NCBI GenBank assembly: GCA_910587295.1
Contig: CAJULP010000065.1
Coordinates: forward strand, 1-64,000
Length of the DNA stretch: 64,000 nucleotides
From: an uncultured Lachnospiraceae bacterium
Lineage (GTDB): Bacteria; Bacillota; Clostridia; Lachnospirales; Lachnospiraceae
Direction: 5' to 3'
Shown: in pieces, positions 26,413-35,151 of the stretch
How positions within the stretch are numbered: the first letter of the stretch is position 1
Layout: the number at the start of each line of letters is the position of its first letter
Position numbers and translations under genes: made by a program
The notes under the pieces: generated by a model
Seen by the model: only the letters and a program-made list of their open reading frames with translations
Told to the model about the DNA's origin: nothing
Databases searched by the model: none

Positions 26413-29034
26413 CTATAAATACTCCACAAAAAATTCCGGATCTTCCTTCTTTTCCCGTTCCTTTGGCTCCTCAAAAGGTAACCCCGGTGCCGGAATCAGG
26501 TAACAGAAAAGCTCTTTTTCTTCCCCGGGAAACAAGATCACATCGTTGTCACTGCACAATAAAATCCATCCTGTCTGTTTTAATACGGCTCTTGCCCCAA
26601 GAATGGCCCTGACGCCGGTATTTGTAAGCTTAACGTTAACTGCCATCCTGCCTTCGGGCAGTTCTTTTATCTGATCCTGCCAAAGCTCCGCTTCCCCTTT
26701 GTCCATAAGGAATCTTTCAAAGGGTGTTTCCTGTTTCGTCGCAAACAGATACCGGTTTTCCGACAGCAGCCTGTCTCCATCCCAAAGCGTAAGACAGATG
26801 AAAAATACCGGTTCTTCCGGAATGGTGGCCCGATAGTTCCCAACAAATGTGCTGCGGTTACCTTCAACGCCGGCAGCCATCTCTTTCTCATCCAGCACTT
26901 TCCCCCACAGGTTCCGCAGCCGGACGGTTACCCTGCCGCCAAAAGCTTCATCGTCATTTGACACATAAAGGGGAAATTCCATCTCACTTCCCGCCGGCAT
27001 GGTTAGACTCCTGTAATCCATGGAAACATGCCTGCCCTCATAGGAATGTCTGGTCTGATAATAAGCAGCCTTGGTCTCCCCGTAGTAATCCACCAGATTG
27101 GTGCAGGAAGAATTAGGCCAGGGCTCGTTCAACTGCCAGATAATGGTTCCGCTGTTACGAAAGGTGCGCCTTCTGTCCGCCTCCAAAATAAATCTCAGTC
27201 CTTCCGCCTGCATATACTGGCTGCAGCGCACAAACGTCTCTAAATATTCTTGTTGCTTGGGGATATCACCAAACATCTCACAGTCCCTAAAATAGGTTCC
27301 CCACCACTCCCCGTGATGCTGCCAGAAGGCATTGCCGGACATAGGCGTTGGATGCAAATCTTTTTCCGCCAGGAAACGCCTTAGGCTCTTTACTTCCGCT
27401 GCCCCGTCCATGCCAAATTCACTGTGGAACAGATTGTCCGATTCCCCGTACAGCTCATAGTGCCCCGGATTTCCCTCATAGCGCCAGTTCCCATGGACGT
27501 CATGGCTCACTCCTTTTTCTTTCGTCACAAACTCTCTGGGACCGGAAGCGGAAGTGGGCAGAAATCCCCTCCTGCCGTCTTCCCTTTCCACGATTTCCTT
27601 GATCAGTGACAAATTAGGGTTCTCATAGCCGGAAGGTCGATCCGGCTCATCCATCAATTCATTTCCACCGCTGTATACCGCAAGGGACACATGGTTCCGT
27701 TTTTCTTTCACCGCCGCCGTGACCGCCTTTTCCAATAGGGAAAGGAAATCCGGATCCTGGCAGGGCTTATTATCAATGCCGGAGCTTGACTGGATAAATT
27801 CCTGCCAGATCAAAATACCGTTTTCGTCACAAAGGTCATAAAAATCTTCCTTTTCAATCAGGCCGCCGCCCCAGATGCGGACCAGGTTTACACGGGCCTG
27901 TGCCATGGCCGTAACCATCAGACGATACCGTTCTTTTTGCACGTTGCCATATACATGATCAAGGGGCGTCATATTAACCCCTTTGATATAAGTCTTTTTA
28001 CCGTTTAACACAAAGGTATAGGGAAGCGCATCGGCCGGCGCGTCTTCATTGGCGGCAAGGTGCAGGGAGCGGATTCCGGTCTGACAGCGTTTCTCCCAAA
28101 GCACATGCCCTTCTTCCTTTAGTGCGGTCCTGACCTGATACAGCCATGGAACACCGTTTCCGTTTGGCTGCCAGATGGCAGGGTCCGGCACTGGAACCAT
28201 AGCCGAAAATGCCCCGTCAGTTACGGGAATCACGATTTCCGCCGCATAAGGTTTTGGGGGTTTTCCACCTTCCTTCTGTTCCGTCAGAGCTTTTACGTCC
28301 GCACTCCGCTTATCGAACGGGCCGGTCAACACGACCGATACGGTCAATCGGCTTTCTTTTTGCGCTCTCTCATCCCTGACCTTACCGGATAAAAAAACCT
28401 GCCCCTCCCCGTTCTTAAAATCGGTGTCTATATGCAGGTCATATACTGCCGCGTCTTCCACGGTGCTAAGAACCACGTCCTTCCAAAACCCGATATTGAC
28501 CAGCCTTGTGGAAAAATCCCACTTATAGTTAAACCTGCTTTTTTGTGTGGAAGTCCGTGAGGTATAGCCGATCTGTCCCATCTCCTGCGGCACGCCTTTA
28601 AACACCACCACCAGTTTATTATCTTCCTGCAAAAGATCCGTGATATCTATCTCAAAACTATCATACATTCCCTTGTGGGTGCCGCAGGATACATCGTTGA
28701 GAAACACTTCCGCTTCATAATCCAGCCCTAAAAAACAGAGGCGGGCACAGCTTTGTTTCAAGTCACAGCCATCCAGGATCCGGGGGAACTTCGTCCGATA
28801 CACCCACCAGCGGTTCTCCACCCATTCACAATGAAGACTGTTTTTGCCAAGATAAGGATCCTCGATCAATCCCGCACGAAACAGATCGGCATGAACGCCG
28901 CCGGGAACCCTGGCAGGGAGCCAGTTTGTGACTCCCGCCAGGGTCTGCCCGGTCTCCATACTCTTTTCTTTGATTGGCACATAAGGCCAAAAGCCTTTGA
29001 CTTCCCAGGAAAACCCTGATAACGAAATCTCCAT
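26413..29034 (-). CDS. GH2 beta-mannosidase (second copy)
   Basis: 873 residues, intracellular. Same domain plan as the other GH2 of the operon. Acid/base is E459 (VYSGGNELMDEP), nucleophile E539 (LFHSEFGMDG), and RIWGGGLIEKEDFYDLCDEN and IIWQLNEPWPNSSCTNLVDY are intact. It resembles the first copy clearly but diverges widely, including a variant acid/base loop (SGGNEL rather than GGGNEL) and a proline- and charge-rich insert near 240-265. Two beta-mannosidases in one operon suggest different chain lengths or partners (for example Man-GlcNAc versus mannan). Start ATG 29034 is preceded by GATGAGG. 20 bp separate it from the upstream long GH38 gene. Confidence 0.88.
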   Translation of the reverse strand: MEISLSGFSWEVKGFWPYVPIKEKSMETGQTLAGVTNWLPARVPGGVHADLFRAGLIEDPYLGKNSLHCEWVENRWWVYRTKFPRILDGCDLKQSCARLCFLGLDYEAEVFLNDVSCGTHKGMYDSFEIDITDLLQEDNKLVVVFKGVPQEMGQIGYTSRTSTQKSRFNYKWDFSTRLVNIGFWKDVVLSTVEDAAVYDLHIDTDFKNGEGQVFLSGKVRDERAQKESRLTVSVVLTGPFDKRSADVKALTEQKEGGKPPKPYAAEIVIPVTDGAFSAMVPVPDPAIWQPNGNGVPWLYQVRTALKEEGHVLWEKRCQTGIRSLHLAANEDAPADALPYTFVLNGKKTYIKGVNMTPLDHVYGNVQKERYRLMVTAMAQARVNLVRIWGGGLIEKEDFYDLCDENGILIWQEFIQSSSGIDNKPCQDPDFLSLLEKAVTAAVKEKRNHVSLAVYSGGNELMDEPDRPSGYENPNLSLIKEIVEREDGRRGFLPTSASGPREFVTKEKGVSHDVHGNWRYEGNPGHYELYGESDNLFHSEFGMDGAAEVKSLRRFLAEKDLHPTPMSGNAFWQHHGEWWGTYFRDCEMFGDIPKQQEYLETFVRCSQYMQAEGLRFILEADRRRTFRNSGTIIWQLNEPWPNSSCTNLVDYYGETKAAYYQTRHSYEGRHVSMDYRSLTMPAGSEMEFPLYVSNDDEAFGGRVTVRLRNLWGKVLDEKEMAAGVEGNRSTFVGNYRATIPEEPVFFICLTLWDGDRLLSENRYLFATKQETPFERFLMDKGEAELWQDQIKELPEGRMAVNVKLTNTGVRAILGARAVLKQTGWILLCSDNDVILFPGEEKELFCYLIPAPGLPFEEPKEREKKEDPEFFVEYL

Positions 29035-29054
29035 AAAAACCTCATCCTTTAACT

Positions 29055-32000
29055 TTATCCTATATATAATTTAAAGGTCTTGACCTCAAAACAGCCGATA
29101 GCAAAACTGATCCTGCCATTTTCCACGGAAACCGGAACATCTTCCTCCTCACAGAGGTTACATTCAAAGGCACTGCTTACCGGGGCATTCACAGTAAGGC
29201 TGCCCTGGCCTTTCTTGTTTCTATACTCATAAACCCTTATGATAAGGGCCTTTCCGTCTTCGGATTGCTTCACAGTGTCAATCTGTATATTGCCATAGTC
29301 ACAGGAGACAAGGCTATAGGACGCAAATGCATTTACTGCCCCGGCGCTGCCCTTTACCGCTTTGGTCAGCACCGGCATATTCAGGAAAACGGCCTTCTTT
29401 TGCACGTCAGATTCTTCCAGCGTTCCCATATGCGGATATAACGAGTAGGTAAAATGATGTACCTTCCGATCCGCCGTCTCATCCGGACGGATTGCGGACT
29501 TGATCAGAGATAACCCGATCACGTTTTCCTGCACATCGTACCCATACTTACAGTCATTTAAAAGCGCAACTCCATAACCGCTCTCTGAAAGATCCACCCA
29601 CTTATGCCCGGGCACCTCAAATCTTGCAAAATCCCACTCGGTATTGCTGTGTGTAGGGCGTTTTACGTTACCAAACTGGATCTCGTAGGAAGCCTCTTTT
29701 GCATGGACATCCACCGGGAAGTAGGTCTTTAAGAATACCTGCTTCTCCTTCCAGTCTACGGATGTTTTAAAATCAATCCTGGCCTCCTTTGCGTAGACCA
29801 CCATATCCTGTGTCAGCAGGGACTTGTTAAATTCCCATATCTGGCGGATCACTGCCTGCTCTCCCTGGGAAAGGACCTGTCTTTCTTTTAACACAAACTT
29901 ATGGTAAGGTTTTTCCTTATAATAAATGTCAACATCCCATGCATCGAAACGCTGGGGCTTATCTTCAAACGCGGCAAATACGTTCATTGCCCTGCCGCAG
30001 TCTACCTTCCTTTGGTTTTTCTTATCATAAAGGCCCCCAATCTCGCCATTTTCGTTTAATTCCAAATGCCAGTAAGGACTTTTAACCACAGGTCCGTCTA
30101 CGGTCACGGCATTTATGGCATTTGTATCCTTTTTGCAGATCTCTATCGTCTTGTAGCCGTATGCGGGAATGTCTTCCACATAAACTAAAATCCCCTCTTT
30201 TACCGCACAAGCATCTAGCATCCCCCGTTCATCCCGGAATCCGGAATCTTCCGTGATCCCTTCCGCATAGGGAACCAGCACATAATCACTGCGCACATAC
30301 CCGGTAGTATTATAACAGATTACGGAATCCGCAGATACCCTGATCGTGTCTGCAAGGCTTTCTTTTGCGTCCAAAAGCAATGCCGCGCCCTTTTTGGCAA
30401 TCCCTTCATAATCTATGGTGGTATCCTCATATACCTGGCGGATTGAAGAACCGGGCAGAATATCATGGAACTGGTTTAATAAAACTCTCTCCCAGATCCG
30501 GTCTAACTCTCTTTTCGGGTAGACTGCATTTTCGGAAAACAGGGTTCCCAGTGCCGCTAAAAATTCTATATCATGCAGCAGTATTTCGGATTTTCTGTTA
30601 TATTTTTTGTTGGCAGCCTGGGAAGTATAAGTTCCCCGGTGCAGTTCAAAATACAGTTCTCCTTCCCAGCGGTTTAGCTGTTCCTTATCCGTATTTTGGT
30701 AAAGCCGTTCAAAATATTCCTCTGCGCCTGCCAATTCAACCTTCGGGATCCCCGGCACATTTTTCATGACACGGCTTTGCTCTATCATTTCCCTTGTGGG
30801 TCCGCCGCCCCCGTCTCCCCATCCATAGGCGATCAAAAGCTCATCATTTTTATCCTTATCCTTATAATTCTTCCATACACCCACTACCTCCTCCGGGTCC
30901 ATATGGCCGTTATAAGTATAAAACCATGAGCCGTCCTCCGGCGTGGTGATAAAATGAGTCAATATCTCAGAACCGTCAATCCCTTTCCACATAAAGGTAT
31001 CATAGGGGAAATGATTGTACTGGTTCCATGAGATCTTGGTAGTCATGAAATACTTCATGCCGCATTTTTTCATGATCTGGGGGAGCGCCGCAGAATAGCC
31101 AAAAACATCCGGCAGCCACAAAAGCTTCGTCTCTTTCCCAAATTCTTCCCTGATATAACGCTTTCCGTATATAAACTGACGGACTAAAGATTCCCCGGAA
31201 GGCACGTTAGTATCAGATTCCACCCACATTCCCCCGGTGATCTCCCACTGTCCTTCTTTGATCTTTTCTTTTACCCTGGCAAAAATCTCCGGATAATCCT
31301 CCTTTAAAAACTGATATAACTGAGGGGAAGAATGCATGAACCGGTATTCCGGATACTGCCCCATCAGGTTTAAGACCGTTGCAAAGGTCCGGGAAGCCTT
31401 TTCCCTTGTAGCGCAAAGCCGCCACAGCCAGGCCATATCAATATGGGAATGCCCTACGCCGTAAACGGTAGGTTTTATCTCATCTATCCGGGCAAACTCT
31501 TCTAATTTGCCACTCAAAAATGCCAATGCATCGTAGACGGAACGGTAATAATCTTCTTCCGGGTAATTTAAAAAATCTACCCGCTTAAAGGTATCATTTA
31601 ATAACCGGGTCAGACGGATGCGCCGCAAATCGTTTTCATCAAGGAGAAGGGCACATCTGCGGATGGTATCTGTCATAAAACAGAAACGGTCCACTTCCCT
31701 ATCCAGGAGATAAAGCGACGCCTCTTTAAAGGTGCGGAACTTCGGCACATCCAGCACGCCGCTCCAAACCTTTAAGGCAAGCGTAAGCTGCTCCTTGTTA
31801 CAAAGCGCGTCCTCTAAGATCACTTCATCATGCCAGATATCCACTGCCTGCACCGGCGCCCCATCCACGTATAGCAGTCCTTCCGCGGTGGAGCCGCCTC
31901 CATCCCTAGGTCCCGGCTGCAGGAAAAATGCCAGCTTCTTTCCCCGGAAATGCTCCGGAATCGTGACCGTTGTGCGGAACCAGGCAACCTTATCATAGCC

Positions 32001-32207
32001 GCCCCAGGTATCCCAAAGCTTGAAATCCTGCCAGCTGCTATCGTCATACTCCATCCCGTAAGCATCATTAATCCTGTCGTCCATACCGGTTTCCATATAC
32101 TTCCAGTGATTTAGCTTAATGGATTCCCTAACCCGGGTGGGGCGGATATCCTCCGATATATATTTTTCTATTTTTTCGAGCACAAAATACGGATCTTTCA
32201 CTTTCAT
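29055..32207 (-). CDS. Long-form GH38 alpha-mannosidase
   Basis: About 1050 residues, the long form of GH38 like cytosolic alpha-mannosidases of bacteria and eukaryotic MAN2C1. An N-terminal beta domain of about 230 residues, with AWFRTTVTIPEHFRGKKLAF and LYVDGAPVQAVDIWHDEVIL, precedes the catalytic barrel. Catalytic motifs are GVGHSHIDMAWLWRL (metal), LLWLPDVFGYSAALPQIMKK (nucleophile Asp in PDVFG), GWGDGGGGPT and LNQFHDILPGSSIRQVYEDT. No signal peptide. Start 32207 is 7 bp after GTGGAGGAT and 4 bp after the ROK stop. It differs in size and N-terminus from the three short GH38 proteins and probably has a broader linkage range. Confidence 0.93.
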   Translation of the reverse strand: MKVKDPYFVLEKIEKYISEDIRPTRVRESIKLNHWKYMETGMDDRINDAYGMEYDDSSWQDFKLWDTWGGYDKVAWFRTTVTIPEHFRGKKLAFFLQPGPRDGGGSTAEGLLYVDGAPVQAVDIWHDEVILEDALCNKEQLTLALKVWSGVLDVPKFRTFKEASLYLLDREVDRFCFMTDTIRRCALLLDENDLRRIRLTRLLNDTFKRVDFLNYPEEDYYRSVYDALAFLSGKLEEFARIDEIKPTVYGVGHSHIDMAWLWRLCATREKASRTFATVLNLMGQYPEYRFMHSSPQLYQFLKEDYPEIFARVKEKIKEGQWEITGGMWVESDTNVPSGESLVRQFIYGKRYIREEFGKETKLLWLPDVFGYSAALPQIMKKCGMKYFMTTKISWNQYNHFPYDTFMWKGIDGSEILTHFITTPEDGSWFYTYNGHMDPEEVVGVWKNYKDKDKNDELLIAYGWGDGGGGPTREMIEQSRVMKNVPGIPKVELAGAEEYFERLYQNTDKEQLNRWEGELYFELHRGTYTSQAANKKYNRKSEILLHDIEFLAALGTLFSENAVYPKRELDRIWERVLLNQFHDILPGSSIRQVYEDTTIDYEGIAKKGAALLLDAKESLADTIRVSADSVICYNTTGYVRSDYVLVPYAEGITEDSGFRDERGMLDACAVKEGILVYVEDIPAYGYKTIEICKKDTNAINAVTVDGPVVKSPYWHLELNENGEIGGLYDKKNQRKVDCGRAMNVFAAFEDKPQRFDAWDVDIYYKEKPYHKFVLKERQVLSQGEQAVIRQIWEFNKSLLTQDMVVYAKEARIDFKTSVDWKEKQVFLKTYFPVDVHAKEASYEIQFGNVKRPTHSNTEWDFARFEVPGHKWVDLSESGYGVALLNDCKYGYDVQENVIGLSLIKSAIRPDETADRKVHHFTYSLYPHMGTLEESDVQKKAVFLNMPVLTKAVKGSAGAVNAFASYSLVSCDYGNIQIDTVKQSEDGKALIIRVYEYRNKKGQGSLTVNAPVSSAFECNLCEEEDVPVSVENGRISFAIGCFEVKTFKLYIG

Positions 32208-32211
32208 TCCG

Positions 32212-33183
32212 CTAATCCTCCACTGCAATATTTCCTGCCACGGACAAGGCCGCATAATCACCAAGGGATTCCCCAAGGCCTGCGGGAACGACCTGGCACA
32301 CGTCTTTCGTATAGCTTAATGCTTCTTTTTCAATCACTTCTTCCATAGGCCCCCTAAGCAATGCCTCCTGCCTTAAAAAAATACTGCCGATAACGATCTT
32401 CTGGGGATTTAAAATATCGATCAGCATCGCAAGGCCTTTCCCCAACATCTTCCCCGTATGCTCCATGATGGAAAGCGCAAGCTCATCACCGCCCTGCGCC
32501 GCAAGGCCGATATCCGCCGCAGTCACTTCTTCCACGGACTGTCCTTTCCTTACGATTGAGGTTTCGCCGCCGGATGCTAAATGTTCCCTGATCCGCCCCC
32601 GTCCGTACCTGGCAATTCCTCCGCCGCTGCAAAAGCCCTCAAAAGATCCCTTTTTCCCGTATCCGTCTGGGCCTTCCTTGGAAAGGCGCACATGGCCAAC
32701 CTCCCCTGCCATATCGTTGGTTCCCGTATAGAGCCTGCCATCTAAGATTAGCCCCGCCCCCATACCTGTTCCAAAGGTTAAAAAGATCATATTATCACAG
32801 CCCTTTCCCGCACCCCAGAGCCATTCCGCAAGGGCACAGGCATTGGCGTCATTCTGAACCGCTGCCGGTACGCCGAAAGCCTCTTGAAAAGGGGTCACCA
32901 CGTCAATACGATCCCAGTCCGGAAGGTTCGGCGGCGCTAAGACCAGTCCTGTCTTGGAATCCAACGGACTGCCGCAGCTGATCCCCACTGCGGATAACGT
33001 AATTTCCGGCCTTCCTTCCAGCATTCGGCGCAGTGTACTTACCAGTTCTTTCATTGCTTCCCCGGGGTCTTTTGGGGTTGGAAACTTTTGCTTATCCAAA
33101 ATGGTAATGGCGCCGTCCTTCTCCCATCCAATGGTAACGGCACATTTCGTACCGCCGATATCAATTCCCGCTAAATACTTCAT
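32212..33183 (-). CDS. ROK-family sugar kinase without the usual zinc motif
   Basis: 323 residues. ATP-dependent sugar kinase of the ROK family (glucose, fructose, GlcNAc, ManNAc or mannose kinases). Phosphate loop GIDIGGTKCAVTIGW at the N-terminus, VQNDANACALAEWLWGAGKG, FLTFGTGMGAGLILDGRLY and the catalytic region GEVGHVRLSKEG are visible. After the GEVGH histidine the usual CxCGxxGCxE zinc motif is missing: the stretch reads DGYGKKGSFEGFCSGGGIA with a single Cys. The start at 33183 overlaps the SIS stop (ATGA), with GAGGAGG upstream. A role phosphorylating mannose, GlcNAc or ManNAc released by the operon is likely. Confidence 0.87.
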   Translation of the reverse strand: MKYLAGIDIGGTKCAVTIGWEKDGAITILDKQKFPTPKDPGEAMKELVSTLRRMLEGRPEITLSAVGISCGSPLDSKTGLVLAPPNLPDWDRIDVVTPFQEAFGVPAAVQNDANACALAEWLWGAGKGCDNMIFLTFGTGMGAGLILDGRLYTGTNDMAGEVGHVRLSKEGPDGYGKKGSFEGFCSGGGIARYGRGRIREHLASGGETSIVRKGQSVEEVTAADIGLAAQGGDELALSIMEHTGKMLGKGLAMLIDILNPQKIVIGSIFLRQEALLRGPMEEVIEKEALSYTKDVCQVVPAGLGESLGDYAALSVAGNIAVED

Positions 33184-33818
33184 CCGAAAAATTCCTCCTC
33201 TATCATCAGGCAAAGGGTGTGGTATACCGGAAGATGCAATTCCTGAATCTGATAGGTCAGCTTTGCCGGTACGCAGATGCACACATCGCAAAGCTCTTTC
33301 ATCTTACCGCCCCCTTCACCGGTCATGCCGATGGTTGCCATACTTTTTGCTCTGGCAACTTCCATGGCATAAACCACGTTTTTGGAATTGCCGGAGGTAC
33401 TGATCCCCAAAAGTGTACTGTTTTCTTTCCCATACCCGTATACCTGCTGGGCAAATACAAGCTCCGGCACCGCATCATTGGCAAACGCCGTGGACAGTGC
33501 AATATTCCCGGTTAACGGAATCGCCGGAAGGCTCCCCTGCAGGTGCTCGGAAAGCAGCTGGCCATGCTCACCTGACACTTCTTTCAGTCTCTCTTTCTCC
33601 CCCTCCTTTAAAGGACGGCGGATGGCAAATTCCTTCATCAGCTCCCCAACGATGTGTTCCGAATCCGCACCGCTTCCGCCATTGCCGCAGACTAACAGCA
33701 TTCCGCCATTTTGATAGGTTTCCTTTAAAAGCGTAAAAGCCTTTAAAATTTCCTCCCGGCACACAGCCAAAGCCGGATACCGCTCTATCAACAAATCCAA
33801 CTGTGTGATTGCAGACAT
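33180..33818 (-). CDS. SIS-domain phosphosugar isomerase, GmhA-like
   Basis: 212 residues, single sugar-isomerase (SIS) domain resembling phosphoheptose isomerase. CGNGGSGADSEHIVGEL and GISTSGNSKNVVYAME bind the sugar phosphate. ADSEHIVGE and YQIQELHLPVYH hold the His/Glu and Gln/His that form the GmhA zinc site. GmhA converts sedoheptulose-7-phosphate to D-glycero-manno-heptose-7-phosphate, but no other heptose genes are present, so another ketose/aldose phosphate is likely. Start is supported by AAGGGAG 7 bp before. Three bases after the DUF1537 gene and overlapping the ROK gene, so the three are tightly coupled. Confidence 0.85.
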   Translation of the reverse strand: MSAITQLDLLIERYPALAVCREEILKAFTLLKETYQNGGMLLVCGNGGSGADSEHIVGELMKEFAIRRPLKEGEKERLKEVSGEHGQLLSEHLQGSLPAIPLTGNIALSTAFANDAVPELVFAQQVYGYGKENSTLLGISTSGNSKNVVYAMEVARAKSMATIGMTGEGGGKMKELCDVCICVPAKLTYQIQELHLPVYHTLCLMIEEEFFG

Positions 33819-33821
33819 TCC

Positions 33822-35108
33822 TTATCTCCCTTCCAAAAGCAGTTTTTCTATTGCTTTTTCTATAAAGTTTTCACTTCCGAAACTGCCTGATTTTAATACC
33901 ATCCGATAATAGGGTTCTTCCACGCTTTCGCAGGTGGGAAGCCCTGCCTCGATTTCTTCCAACACCCGCATCCCGCGGATGTTAAGGCCTGCACATAAAG
34001 ATGCCGACGTATCCCCGCCGCAGACGATGATCCTGCGAATCTGATATTCTGTAACCGCCTGCCTTGTCACCTCGGATAAGGCGGAAGATACCAGCGTGGA
34101 CATTTCCGTATTGCCAATCCCGGCCAGGGCGGCAAGCTCTTTGGTTTCAGCCACCTCCTTAGGCTGGTTCATGGAATGGATCATCACAAAATCCTCTGTC
34201 TTATAAGCCCTTTGCACTTCCTGATACAGCCGTTTCAGTTCCTTCTCCCGGTCATTCTTATTAAGAAGCTTTCTGGTATCTAGGGTAAACACCGGGCAGC
34301 CCTTTTGTTTCATATATGCCGTCTGTGCGATGGTCTGGGGGGTTAAACTGCCGGCCATGCAAAAGACCTTCTCCCTGACTTTGGTAAATTTACGAAAAGC
34401 CCCCTTCCCGGCGCTTTCCGCTTCCTGCTTTGCTAAATATTCCGACAGCGCAGAGCTTCCGCAGATTATCCGCTGGTTTTTAAGGCATTTTGCCAAAAGC
34501 TCCAGATCCCCGTTATCCCGCACGTCCATGATCACGTATTGAAAGCTTTCTTTTGCTTTTTCAAGGGCTTCTTTCACGGCTTTTTCCCCGCCGCTGTATA
34601 CTTCGTAATCAATTGCCCCTACTTTCCGCTTCGTCTGGCGCTGTAAAATCTCCACCAGATCAGAACACAGCATCGGATGCACCGGGTCATTTTTAAACTG
34701 GGATTCCTCCAGCCTGACCCCATGCACATAATGGATATGGTGCAGGGTGGTCCTGCCATTGTTAGGGAATCCAAGCACCACCACCCCGAAGTCCTCACCT
34801 AAGGCATCCATCATGGCGTCAAACTCCGCACCGATATTTCCCCGGAAGACGGAGCACTGTTTGTCAATAAACTGTACCCCCTCTTCTTTCGGGATATTCT
34901 GCAGGGCATCATATACCTTCCGATAAGCGTCCTTTTCGGCATCAAACCGTGAATCCGTGTCAATGACCAGCGCATCACAGGGAAGGTATTCCCCCTTTTC
35001 GCCCTCCTTAAAGCTGTAGACAAGGGCTGACAGTCCGGCCTTTGCATACATGATCCCGATATCGTTTGCCCCCGTCACATCATCCGCAATTACAATTGTA
35101 TGAGGCAT
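33822..35108 (-). CDS. Four-carbon acid sugar kinase family protein (DUF1537)
   Basis: 428 residues. Family includes D-erythronate, D-threonate and related acid-sugar 4-kinases. N-terminal domain opens IVIADDVTGANDIGIMYAKA and holds DTDSRF; the C-terminal nucleotide-binding domain has IIVCGGDTSASLCAGLNIRG and the closing LKSGSFGSENFIEKAIEKL, where GSFG is the family signature. AGGAG lies 5-8 bp before the ATG. Suggests that a sugar acid is phosphorylated and later cleaved, matching the class II aldolase in the same transcript. No dehydrogenase to generate or oxidise such an acid is in the operon, so the substrate remains open. Confidence 0.88.
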   Translation of the reverse strand: MPHTIVIADDVTGANDIGIMYAKAGLSALVYSFKEGEKGEYLPCDALVIDTDSRFDAEKDAYRKVYDALQNIPKEEGVQFIDKQCSVFRGNIGAEFDAMMDALGEDFGVVVLGFPNNGRTTLHHIHYVHGVRLEESQFKNDPVHPMLCSDLVEILQRQTKRKVGAIDYEVYSGGEKAVKEALEKAKESFQYVIMDVRDNGDLELLAKCLKNQRIICGSSALSEYLAKQEAESAGKGAFRKFTKVREKVFCMAGSLTPQTIAQTAYMKQKGCPVFTLDTRKLLNKNDREKELKRLYQEVQRAYKTEDFVMIHSMNQPKEVAETKELAALAGIGNTEMSTLVSSALSEVTRQAVTEYQIRRIIVCGGDTSASLCAGLNIRGMRVLEEIEAGLPTCESVEEPYYRMVLKSGSFGSENFIEKAIEKLLLEGR

Positions 35109-35151
35109 TTTCGTCTCCTCTCGTTTTCTTGGTCATTTTTACTTCCAGCCT

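Noticed and set aside
33180..33818. Lipopolysaccharide heptose synthesis
   Set aside because: The GmhA-like SIS protein alone is no proof; no GmhB or HldE partners are present and the organism looks Gram-positive.
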